Below are positions 1-6,311 of a stretch of 10,096 nucleotides of DNA, piece by piece (the first letter of the stretch is position 1; each line of letters begins with the position of its first letter). The DNA is from Chloroflexota bacterium (lineage in GTDB: Bacteria; Chloroflexota; Anaerolineae; Anaerolineales; UBA4823), in contig JAGDMX010000154.1 in NCBI GenBank assembly GCA_017860725.1, forward strand, positions 1-10,096. Direction: 5' to 3'. The position numbers were made by a program, and so were the translations under genes. Below the pieces are notes generated by a model that was not told the origin of the DNA, ran no database searches, and was given only the letters and a program-made list of their open reading frames with translations.

Positions 1-445
1 TGAAACCGCGATAATGGATTGGCACATTGACCTCACGGCGCTCAGGCTTATCCAGTAAAGTACACACCCGCAGGGTTTGCGGGTGGCGTGTCTTCAACAA
101 CTCCAGCACAGATGCAATGGTATAACCGCTATCAACGATATCTTCAACTAGCAATACATTACGTCCGGTGATATTTTCAACCAGATCCATCGAGATACGA
201 ACCTGGCCGGTCGTCTGGCGGGCGGTTCCGTATGAGGAGATAGCCATAAAATCCACGGAGTTCAAAATCGTCAGACGACGCATCAAGTCAGTCAGGAAGA
301 TCACACCTCCTCTCAGGATGCAGATCAGGTGCACAGTCTCACCAAAATAATCCATGTTGATCTCTTCTGCCAGCTCAGCAATGCGTTTCTGCAGAGTCGG
401 CTCATCGATCAGAATTTCATCGAGGAATTCATGATAATCTTGCAT
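1..445 (-). CDS. hpt: Hypoxanthine phosphoribosyltransferase, 3' end cut by window edge
   Basis: This is a purine-salvage enzyme that joins hypoxanthine or guanine to PRPP to give IMP or GMP in the cytoplasm. The 148 codons in the window start MQDYHEFLDEILIDEP and show the family landmarks: the ICILRGGVIF loop (PPi-binding), the SSYGT flexible-loop motif, and the PRPP-binding signature VEDIVDSGYT with its acidic pair. The sequence then runs LDKPERR and ends at HYRGF on the edge, so roughly the last 30 residues of a ~175-180 aa family member are missing. The start at 445 is set by AGGAGG at 451-456, five bases upstream. It follows tdk after only 27 bp on the same strand, so the two are probably co-transcribed as a nucleoside/base salvage pair. 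Motifs are seen directly; the operon is inferred. Confidence 0.95.
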   Translation of the reverse strand, partial: MQDYHEFLDEILIDEPTLQKRIAELAEEINMDYFGETVHLICILRGGVIFLTDLMRRLTILNSVDFMAISSYGTARQTTGQVRISMDLVENITGRNVLLVEDIVDSGYTIASVLELLKTRHPQTLRVCTLLDKPERREVNVPIHYRGF

Positions 446-472
446 AACAACCTCCTGATCCTCAGTCTATTC

Positions 473-1042
473 TCAGCGTGGCACCTCGTGGTGCAACCGG
501 CAGCGGGCCTCATATAGCTCGGATGCGCCGACGATCACTACCGGATCATGGTAATTGGCCGGTTTTCCATTAACCAGACGCTGGGTGCGACACGCCTCTT
601 CGCCACACACCATACAGATTGCATGCAGCTTATCGACAATCTCAGCCTTGGCCATTAACTCCGGCATTCCACCGAATGGTTCGCCGCGAAAGTCGGTATC
701 CAGACCGGCCACGATCACTCTCAAGCCACGGTTAGCCAGGTCCTGCACCACCTGAACGATCCCTGGATCGAAGAATTGAGCTTCATCGATGGCCACTACC
801 GTGGTCTCCGCGTCTAAATTTTCTATGATTGCAGTAGAGGATGCCACAGGCATAGCCTGGTACTCGAAACCGGAATGTGAAGTCACCTTCTCCAGAGTAT
901 AGCGCACATCGATCGTTGGCTTAAAGGCCTGCACCTTTTGGCGGGCAATCGCCGCGCGACGCAGCCGGCGGATCAGCTCTTCGGTCTTACCACAGAACAT
1001 TGAACCGGTGATAACCTCGACCGATCCGTTATGATGTTTCAT
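473..1042 (-). CDS. tdk: Thymidine kinase (type II, zinc-containing)
   Basis: It phosphorylates thymidine to dTMP with ATP, feeding dTTP by salvage. The 189 aa protein has the usual length. It shows the P-loop GSMFCGKT at residues 13-20 (Cys where many homologues have Ser), DEAQFF at 86-91 with the catalytic/metal acidic residues, and the lasso-type zinc site: C143 and C146 in CMVC, then C181 and H184 near the C-terminus. YHDPVVIVGASELYEARC is the typical C-terminal thymidine-binding segment. The start at 1042 is supported by the family N-terminus (short, then G-x-V-E-V-I-T-G-S-M-F) and by AGGA/AGGAG upstream at 1048-1059. It lies downstream of the rpmE terminator, so it likely has its own promoter in 1043-1130; I found no convincing -35/-10 there. 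hpt follows after 27 bp. Confidence 0.97.
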   Translation of the reverse strand: MKHHNGSVEVITGSMFCGKTEELIRRLRRAAIARQKVQAFKPTIDVRYTLEKVTSHSGFEYQAMPVASSTAIIENLDAETTVVAIDEAQFFDPGIVQVVQDLANRGLRVIVAGLDTDFRGEPFGGMPELMAKAEIVDKLHAICMVCGEEACRTQRLVNGKPANYHDPVVIVGASELYEARCRLHHEVPR

Positions 1043-1127
1043 GAGTTTCCTGTGCTCCTGATTAAATATAGGGTAATTCTGGGTATTTTACCCTCCCAGT
1101 TGAATTTCTGGTATGGATTGCTGGGTT

Positions 1128-1163
1128 AAAATAAAGACCCCCGCCTGATTTGGCGGGGGTCTG
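1128..1163 (-). terminator. Intrinsic terminator after rpmE
   Basis: An 11-bp perfect G+C-rich stem (1135-1145 with 1152-1162) encloses a 6-base loop. On the minus strand it is followed by a T-rich tract (TTATTTTAA, about 1126-1134). It sits 16 bp past the rpmE stop codon and would end the rplU-rpmA-rpmE transcript, separating it from tdk-hpt. Confidence 0.9.
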
Positions 1164-1178
1164 TGATATTGTTGCAGG

Positions 1179-1652
1179 CTAAACGACGATCTCTTCCGCG
1201 GCTTCCGGCAGATCATATCCAAAGCGGCGCAGCGCCTTCTTCAGATCAGCCAGTGACTTTCGCCCAAAGCCATCGATGTTGAGCAAATTTTGCTCACCTG
1301 CAGCCAGCTTATCCAAAACCTGGCCAACCGATGTGATCTCAGCTTTGGCCAACGCTTCCGTAATCCGTGGACCCAGTTCCAGCTCAGTTACTGGACGGGA
1401 CGGGGAAGTGCGAGCAGTCTCACGTGCTTCCATATCTGCCAGATATGTCTTGCGGGCTTCAAGTTTCTTATAGAAACGATCCACCTGTCCTTCGGTGTCA
1501 ACGATACGCTGCTCGCCGGTGAAAAACGGATGGCACTTGGAGCAAACATCGGTATGGATGGTTTTACGAGTCGAGCCGGTCTTCCAGGTGTTGCCGCAAG
1601 CACAGATTACCGTTGCGTCTACATAATAGGTAGGATGAATATTCGATTTCAT
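1179..1652 (-). CDS. rpmE: Ribosomal protein L31 fused to an RNA polymerase alpha-CTD-like domain
   Basis: Residues 1-~70 are a zinc-type bL31: MKSNIHPTYY start, C17/C19 and C37/C40 as the zinc ligands, then HPFFTGEQRIVDTEGQVDRF. bL31 is normally only about 65-90 aa, but this protein is 157 aa. After a charged linker (~65-85), residues ~87-150 closely follow the alpha-subunit C-terminal domain pattern: PVTELELGPRITEAL, then AEITSVGQVL, then NIDGFGRKSLADLKKAL, ending GYDLPE. By my eye alignment to E. coli alpha-CTD, R96 matches DNA-contacting R265, and G130, K132 and S133 match G296, K298 and S299; N268 and N294 are replaced by E99 and G128. The start at 1652 has AAGGA overlapping the rpmA stop codon, and the intergenic gap is 12 bp. 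It is the third gene of the L21-L27-L31 cluster. The L31 identity is secure; the role of the tail (DNA, RNA or ribosome contact) is unknown. Confidence 0.95.
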   Translation of the reverse strand: MKSNIHPTYYVDATVICACGNTWKTGSTRKTIHTDVCSKCHPFFTGEQRIVDTEGQVDRFYKKLEARKTYLADMEARETARTSPSRPVTELELGPRITEALAKAEITSVGQVLDKLAAGEQNLLNIDGFGRKSLADLKKALRRFGYDLPEAAEEIVV

Positions 1653-1664
1653 GTTCAGTTATCC

Positions 1665-1937
1665 TTACTCGGCAGCCATGACGACGTCGGGGATCACGCT
1701 CACGCGTTTGCGCCCATCACGAATCGTCTCGTACACCACAATCCCGTCGGAGGTAGCAAAAAGGGTATCATCTTTGCCAACATCTACATTTTTACCCGGC
1801 TTAATACGTGTGCCACGCTGGCGCACAAGGATATAGCCGGAGAGCACGCGCTGCCCGCTGAAGACCTTTACGCCAAGGCGCTGGCCCTGACTGTCACGAC
1901 CGTTGCGGCTGGAGCCGCCACCTTTTTTATGTGCCAT
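1665..1937 (-). CDS. rpmA: 50S ribosomal protein L27
   Basis: bL27 is a large-subunit protein whose N-terminal tail reaches the peptidyl-transferase centre. The 90 aa sequence begins MAHKKGGGSSRNGRDSQGQRLGVK, nearly identical to the standard bacterial N-terminus. It continues through VLSGYILVRQRGTRIKPG (family signature) and TLFATSDGIVVYE. It has no cleavable N-terminal extension of the type seen in Firmicutes, so the tail is ready-made. Length is normal. It starts 9 bp after the rplU stop and is followed by rpmE after 12 bp, so translation of the three is probably coupled. The conserved rplU-rpmA order is seen in most bacteria. Confidence 0.98.
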   Translation of the reverse strand: MAHKKGGGSSRNGRDSQGQRLGVKVFSGQRVLSGYILVRQRGTRIKPGKNVDVGKDDTLFATSDGIVVYETIRDGRKRVSVIPDVVMAAE

Positions 1938-1946
1938 GCCAACCTC

Positions 1947-2273
1947 TCACTCTGCTCCATTCGCTAAAATGGAGTCAATCTGTAATCGGGTATATTTTTG
2001 GCGGTGACCCTTCTTCACCCGGTAGCGCTTCTTGGGCTTGTACTTGAAAATCGTCACCTTGGGACCTTTGACCTGACCCACTACCGTAGTCTTAACAACA
2101 GCACCCGGGACATGAGGAGTACCCACACTCACCATCTCACCGTCGGAAATCAACAATACGTGATTCAGATCGAGAGCTTCTCCATCTTCAGCGGCAAAGT
2201 AATCCACTTCTATCATGCCACCTTCGACGGCTTTGTACTGCTTGCCGCCGTCTTCCACAATTGCATATTTCAT
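1947..2273 (-). CDS. rplU: 50S ribosomal protein L21
   Basis: bL21 is an early-assembly large-subunit protein. The 108 aa product reads MKYAIVEDGGKQYKAVEGG at its start and carries the C-terminal signature KKRYRVKKGHRQKYTRLQI, both typical; length is close to the family's ~103. The reading frame is open further upstream to 2360, but 2273 is the right start: it gives the family N-terminus and has GGAGGA at 2279-2284, five bases upstream, whereas the 29 extra residues resemble no L21. It is the first gene of rplU-rpmA-rpmE, expressed from the consensus promoter at 2404-2432, with a leader of about 120 nt. Confidence 0.98.
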   Translation of the reverse strand: MKYAIVEDGGKQYKAVEGGMIEVDYFAAEDGEALDLNHVLLISDGEMVSVGTPHVPGAVVKTTVVGQVKGPKVTIFKYKPKKRYRVKKGHRQKYTRLQIDSILANGAE

Positions 2274-2397
2274 GTAATTCCTCCAATCTTCACTTCGCCG
2301 CGCTACCCGCTGGTGGATTTGGGCTGTGCCCGAGCCGGCGTGCGGGGAAGTTGGACACACACATATGCCCCGGCAAACGTTCTGCCAGGGCAGAGCG
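2274..2397 (-). promoter_or_regulatory. rplU 5' untranslated leader with small hairpins
   Basis: The distance from the predicted transcription start (~2397) to the rplU ATG is about 124 nt, long for a simple leader. Two local hairpins are visible: TCTGC/GCAGA (2381-2385 with 2390-2394, 4-base loop) and GGGC/GCCC (2321-2324 with 2328-2331, 3-base loop). L21 operons in other phyla carry autoregulatory leader RNAs; whether this is one is inference, and I cannot match it to a known family by eye. Confidence 0.35.
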
Positions 2398-2403
2398 GGC
2401 AGT

Positions 2404-2432
2404 ATTATAAATGCCCAGAGCTAATGTGTCAA
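2404..2432 (-). promoter_or_regulatory. Consensus sigma-70-type promoter of rplU-rpmA-rpmE
   Basis: Read on the minus strand this is TTGACA (2432-2427), exactly 17 bases, then TATAAT (2409-2404): a perfect match to the bacterial housekeeping consensus. It lies between the sod stop (2443) and rplU and predicts a start site near 2397. A 5-bp inverted repeat (GGGCA/TGCCC, 2397-2401 and 2412-2416) flanks the -10 box. Confidence 0.88.
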
Positions 2433-2442
2433 GGAAGGAAGG

Positions 2443-3120
2443 CTACTTGTTTTTAACCTTTTTCAGCGCTTTATCATAACGAGCTGCTACTACATCCCAG
2501 TTGACTACATTCCACCAGGCGTTCAGGTAATCGGCCCGGCGATTCTGGTAGCGCAGGTAATAAGCGTGCTCCCACACATCGACTCCAAAGACCGGTTCGA
2601 GTCCATTGCTGATGGGATTATCCTGGTTCGGGGTACTGATCACCGAGAGTTTGGCGTCTTGGCCCAGCACAACCCATGCCCAGCCACTGCCGAAACGAGT
2701 CATACCGGCTGCATTGACCTGACCAATCATTTCCTTTACGCCGCCAAATGCAGAGGTGAGGGCCAGGTAGCCACCGACCTTCTTGAAAGCGGTTTCGATA
2801 AAATTACCAACCTTCTCCATAGTGTCCTCACCCTCGCCAACGCGGGAGGGACCCATGATCTCCCAGAACATGGTGTGGTTGAAATGACCACCGCCGTTGT
2901 TGCGCACCGCCGTGCGAACAGATTCGGGCAGGCTCTCCAGGTCGGTCAGCAGCGTCTCCAGGCTCTTGTCCTGGAATTCGGCGACGCTTTCCAGGGCTTT
3001 GTTGAGGTTGGTGACGTAAGCACCGTGGTGCTTATCGTGATGAATCTGCATCGTCAGGGTGTCGATGTAGGGCTCTAGCGCGTTGTAATCATAGGGAAGT
3101 GGGGGAAGCTCGTATGCCAT
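2443..3120 (-). CDS. sodA: Superoxide dismutase, Fe/Mn family, Mn-type by sequence
   Basis: It disproportionates superoxide to O2 and H2O2. The 225 aa protein starts MAYELPPLPYDYNALEPYID, the usual cytoplasmic start with no signal peptide. Metal ligands are visible: H27 in QIHHDKHH, H82 in HFNHTMFW, D181 and H185 in DVWEHAYY. The second-sphere pattern GGGHFNH together with Q166 in TPNQDNP is the Mn-type arrangement rather than the Fe-type, though metal use cannot be settled from sequence. It is about 20 residues longer than the ~200-205 aa norm, with the extra length around residues 112-140 (KKVGGYLALTSAFGGVKEMIGQ), just before the conserved RFGSGWAWVVL. The start at 3120 has AAGGAG at 3129-3134, eight bases upstream. 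It is monocistronic or reads through into rplU, since I see no terminator after its stop. Confidence 0.97.
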   Translation of the reverse strand: MAYELPPLPYDYNALEPYIDTLTMQIHHDKHHGAYVTNLNKALESVAEFQDKSLETLLTDLESLPESVRTAVRNNGGGHFNHTMFWEIMGPSRVGEGEDTMEKVGNFIETAFKKVGGYLALTSAFGGVKEMIGQVNAAGMTRFGSGWAWVVLGQDAKLSVISTPNQDNPISNGLEPVFGVDVWEHAYYLRYQNRRADYLNAWWNVVNWDVVAARYDKALKKVKNK

Positions 3121-3174
3121 TGGAGGTACTCCTTGAAATTAGTGAATCGGATTTTTCGAATTATTTATACAGTA

Positions 3175-3202
3175 ATTATACAAATTGAATGAGGGATGTC
3201 AA
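3175..3202 (-). promoter_or_regulatory. Consensus sigma-70-type promoter of sod
   Basis: On the minus strand TTGACA (3202-3197), a 16-base spacer, then TATAAT (3180-3175), both hexamers perfect. The predicted start near 3168 gives a leader of about 47 nt before the sod ATG. TATACA occurs twice on the plus strand (3166-3171 and 3177-3182), 11 bp apart, across the -10 and start region, a possible operator. Confidence 0.85.
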
Positions 3203-3335
3203 GCCAGGGAAGGGTAAAATCAACATTTCATATGAATCTCTAACAAACAACAAACCTTTAATAAGCTGTGGTACACTATCCGTTTAGTGAATTCAAACCC
3301 TCTTAGGGATAAAAAAATAATCAGGAGTACTGCAA

Positions 3336-6113
3336 ATGAACGAAAAGAAATGGGTTTATTTATTTAATGAAGTAGAAAAAGCCGAAGCGAGCGTAGGTGG
3401 AAAATGGGATGACGTCCGCGCGTTGTTGGGCGGAAAAGGCGCAGGTCTTGCCGATATGACTCGCGCAGGCGTACCTGTACCTCCCGGCTTCACCGTTACA
3501 ACCGAAGCCTGTAACGCCTATCTGGCTGAAGGTGGAAAGTTTCCTGCCGGTATGTGGGAACAGGAACTGGCAGCCCTTAAGGTAGTTGAACAGCTGACCG
3601 GCAAAAAGTTCGGTGATCCGAGCAATCCACTGCTAGTATCATGCCGCTCCGGCGCCAAGTTCTCTATGCCCGGAATGATGGATACCGTGCTCAATATCGG
3701 CATGAATGACGCCACCGCCGCCAGCATGGCAAAGCTCACCCGCGATGAAAGGTTTGTTTACGATGCCTACCGCCGCCTGGTGGAGATGTTTGGCTCGGTC
3801 GTGCTGGATATCCCCGACGAGGCTTTTGAGCATCCGCTGGCGGCCTATAAAGAGAAAAAAGGTTACAAGATTGACACCGAAATGACCGCTGAGGATTGGA
3901 AAGCTGTCACGCGCACATTCCAAAAAGTAGTAAAGGAAGAAGCTGGATTTGACTTCCCACAAGATCCATATGAACAGTTGCGGCTGGCAACCGAAGCCGT
4001 GTTCAAGTCCTGGAATGGCAAACGTGCAGTGGACTACCGCAACGCAGCCGGCATCGCCCACGACCTGGGAACCGCCGTCAACATCGTCACCATGGTCTTT
4101 GGAAATATGGGCAGCAACTCCGGAACCGGCGTGGCTTTCACTCGCGATCCTGCCACTGGCGAGCATAAACTCTATGGCGATTATCTAATCAACGCTCAGG
4201 GCGAAGATGTTGTAGCTGGCATTCGCAACACCGAAAAGATCGAAAATATGGCTAATGATTTGCCTCAATCCTATGCGGAGTTTGTCGAAATCACCAAAAA
4301 GCTCGAAAAGCATTACCGCGAAATGCAGGATGTGGAATTTACGATCGAGCGCGGCAAACTGTGGATGCTTCAAACCCGCACCGGCAAGCGCACTGCTAAG
4401 GCAGAAGTGAAGGTTGCCGTCGATATGGTGAATGAAGGTCTGATCACCAAGGAAGAGGCCCTCAAGCGTGTCACGCCCGAACAGGTCGATACCTTACTGC
4501 ACCCACAATTCGATCCTAAGGCCAAGGATCAGGCCAAGAAAGCCGGAAAGATGTATGCCAAGGGTGTGAATGCCTCCCCAGGCGCTGCGGTAGGCAGGAT
4601 TTATTTTGACGCCGACACAGCAGAGAAAATGGCCAAAGAAGATAAACAGGATGTGATCATGGTGCGGCCCTTCACCAAACCGGATGATGTCCATGGCATG
4701 CTGGCTGCTAAAGGCATTCTGACCAGCGAAGGCGGCGCCACTTCGCACGCCGCCGTTGTTGCTCGCCAATTTGGCGTACCCTGTGTGGTTGGCGCCTCCG
4801 AAATTCGCATCGACCTGGAGGCCCGTGTGATGGCCGCCAACGGTCAGGTAATCAATGAAGGTGAATGGATTTCTGTGGATGGAACCAGCGGCGAGGTTTT
4901 TATCGGTCAAATCCCGACCTCCGCCCCGAGCCTGGAGGAGCAGACCGATCTGCTGACCTTGCTCAAATGGGCTGATGAATTCTGCGCGACCCCCGGCATT
5001 CGCGTTGCGCAGGAAGGCTGGCCAAATAAGGGATTGCAGGTGTGGGCCAACGCCGACTATCCGGCAGATGCCCGCCGCGCCCGCGCTTACGGCGCAGTCG
5101 GCATTGGTCTGTGCCGCACCGAGCATATGTTCTTCGAGCCCGTGCGACTCCCCATCGTGCAGCGCATGATCCTGGCCAAAACCAGTGCGGAGCGCACCAC
5201 TGCCCTGAACGAGCTGCTGCCTTACCAGCGCGCAGACTTTGAAGGTTTGTTCGAGGCGATGAATGGATATCCGGTCATCATCCGGCTGATCGACCCGCCC
5301 TTGCACGAGTTCATGCAATCGGAAGAAACTCTACTCGAAGAGGTCATCACCATGCGCATCAAGGGTGAGACCGCCGGTTTAGAGGCCAAGGAAAGCCTGC
5401 TAAACAGCATTCGTGCCATGCATGAGAGCAACCCAATGCTGGGTCTGCGCGGTGTGCGTCTTTCAATCTATATGCCTGAAATCGTTGAGATGCAGGTGCG
5501 CGCCATCTTCGAAGCAGCTGCTAACCAGACCCTTAATGGTGTGGTAGTCAAACCTGAGGTGATGATCCCTCTAACTGGTACGGTGAAGGAACTCAACTGG
5601 ATCCAGCCACGCCTGGAGCGCATCGCCAAAGCCGTTATGGAAGAGAAAAAGGTCACCTTCGATTACAAGTTCGGCACAATGATCGAAATCCCTCGTGCCG
5701 CCATAACCGCAGGAGAGATTGCCGAAGTGGCCGAGTTCTTCTCCTTCGGAACCAATGACTTGACCCAGATGACCTTTGGCTACAGCCGCGACGACGCCGA
5801 ACGCAACTTCCTGATCAAGTATGTGGAGGAGGGCATTTTGCCCAAGAATCCGTTCCAAACACTTGACATCGATGGCGTTGGACGGCTAATGAAGATGGCC
5901 GTGGATGAAGGCCGCCAGACACGCACTTCCCTTGAGGTTGGCATCTGCGGCGAGCACGGCGGCGACCCGGCCTCCATCGAGTTCTGCCACCTGGTTGGTA
6001 ACAATTACGTCAGCTGTTCGCCGTTCCGTGTACCGGTGGCACGTTTGGCCGCGGCTCATGCCGCCCTGAAATACAAGGGTGGTAAGAAGTCCGACTACGA
6101 AGTAGATAAATAA
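3336..6113 (+). CDS. ppdK: Pyruvate, phosphate dikinase
   Basis: It interconverts pyruvate + ATP + Pi and PEP + AMP + PPi, in either the glycolytic or gluconeogenic direction. The 925 aa protein is complete and slightly longer than the ~875 aa norm. The N-terminal ATP-grasp domain (~1-355) includes LGGKGAGLADM, VSCRSGAKFSMPGMMDT and NSGTGVAFTRDPATGE. The swivelling phosphohistidine domain has EGGATSHAAVVAR with H471 as phospho-carrier and T469 at the usual regulatory position. The C-terminal PEP/pyruvate barrel (~535-915) has GLCRTEHMFF, LIDPPLHEF, FFSFGTNDLTQMTFGYSRDD, and catalytic C894 in NYVSCSPFRVPVARLAAA. The start is fixed by AGGAG at 3323-3327, eight bases upstream. It stands alone, divergent from sod across 215 bp, with a terminator right behind it. 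A possible -10 (TACACT, 3272-3277) lacks a good -35. No PPDK regulatory protein gene is in the window. Confidence 0.98.
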   Translation: MNEKKWVYLFNEVEKAEASVGGKWDDVRALLGGKGAGLADMTRAGVPVPPGFTVTTEACNAYLAEGGKFPAGMWEQELAALKVVEQLTGKKFGDPSNPLLVSCRSGAKFSMPGMMDTVLNIGMNDATAASMAKLTRDERFVYDAYRRLVEMFGSVVLDIPDEAFEHPLAAYKEKKGYKIDTEMTAEDWKAVTRTFQKVVKEEAGFDFPQDPYEQLRLATEAVFKSWNGKRAVDYRNAAGIAHDLGTAVNIVTMVFGNMGSNSGTGVAFTRDPATGEHKLYGDYLINAQGEDVVAGIRNTEKIENMANDLPQSYAEFVEITKKLEKHYREMQDVEFTIERGKLWMLQTRTGKRTAKAEVKVAVDMVNEGLITKEEALKRVTPEQVDTLLHPQFDPKAKDQAKKAGKMYAKGVNASPGAAVGRIYFDADTAEKMAKEDKQDVIMVRPFTKPDDVHGMLAAKGILTSEGGATSHAAVVARQFGVPCVVGASEIRIDLEARVMAANGQVINEGEWISVDGTSGEVFIGQIPTSAPSLEEQTDLLTLLKWADEFCATPGIRVAQEGWPNKGLQVWANADYPADARRARAYGAVGIGLCRTEHMFFEPVRLPIVQRMILAKTSAERTTALNELLPYQRADFEGLFEAMNGYPVIIRLIDPPLHEFMQSEETLLEEVITMRIKGETAGLEAKESLLNSIRAMHESNPMLGLRGVRLSIYMPEIVEMQVRAIFEAAANQTLNGVVVKPEVMIPLTGTVKELNWIQPRLERIAKAVMEEKKVTFDYKFGTMIEIPRAAITAGEIAEVAEFFSFGTNDLTQMTFGYSRDDAERNFLIKYVEEGILPKNPFQTLDIDGVGRLMKMAVDEGRQTRTSLEVGICGEHGGDPASIEFCHLVGNNYVSCSPFRVPVARLAAAHAALKYKGGKKSDYEVDK

Positions 6114-6138
6114 CCCCCTAGATCTGTTGTTCAACTAC

Positions 6139-6167
6139 CCCCCTTTCTGCATGAGAAAGGGGGTTTT
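6139..6167 (+). terminator. Intrinsic terminator after ppdK
   Basis: A 10-bp perfect stem (6139-6148 with 6154-6163; C-rich then TTTCT, against AGAAAGGGGG) with a 5-base loop is followed directly by TTTT. It begins 26 bp after the ppdK stop codon. Confidence 0.9.
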
Positions 6168-6193
6168 CATATTAGGCTCAGGCTTAACAAAGT

Positions 6194-6223
6194 ATTACAA
6201 AATATTTAAACTTAAGGTACAAT
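6194..6223 (+). promoter_or_regulatory. Possible promoter of the exported-protein gene
   Basis: TACAAT (6218-6223) matches the -10 consensus at five of six positions. ATTACA (6194-6199), 18 bases upstream, matches the -35 consensus at four of six. The region is A+T rich and lies in the 198-bp gap between ppdK and the next gene; the leader would be about 80 nt. This is weak compared with the sod and rplU promoters. Confidence 0.3.
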
Positions 6224-6311
6224 AACTGGCGAATATAAGCTTCCGATTTGGTGGATTGCTTTGATACAAAACGTAACACAAGCTGACATTTGAAATATGG
6301 GAGGATATACA

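Noticed and set aside
1081..1093. Small hairpin GGGTA/TACCC upstream of tdk
   Set aside because: It has only 5 bp with a 3-base loop in an A+T-rich region, no T-run follows, and there is no evidence it acts as a terminator or riboswitch.
1290..1967. Plus-strand open frame of 225 codons across rpmE and rpmA
   Set aside because: It lies antisense to two certain ribosomal protein genes, has no family-like motifs, and is explained by their codon bias.
2274..2360. Longer L21 start with 29 extra residues
   Set aside because: The extension overlaps the leader, resembles no L21 N-terminus, and the start at 2273 has a strong Shine-Dalgarno at proper spacing.
3298..3308. Hairpin CCCT/AGGG followed by an A-run upstream of ppdK
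   Set aside because: A 4-bp stem with a 3-base loop is too weak to call, and the A-run is not a terminator signal in the ppdK direction.
4494..5318. Minus-strand open frame of 274 codons inside ppdK
   Set aside because: It is entirely antisense to a conserved ppdK region, its translation shows no recognisable domain, and no RBS or promoter precedes it.
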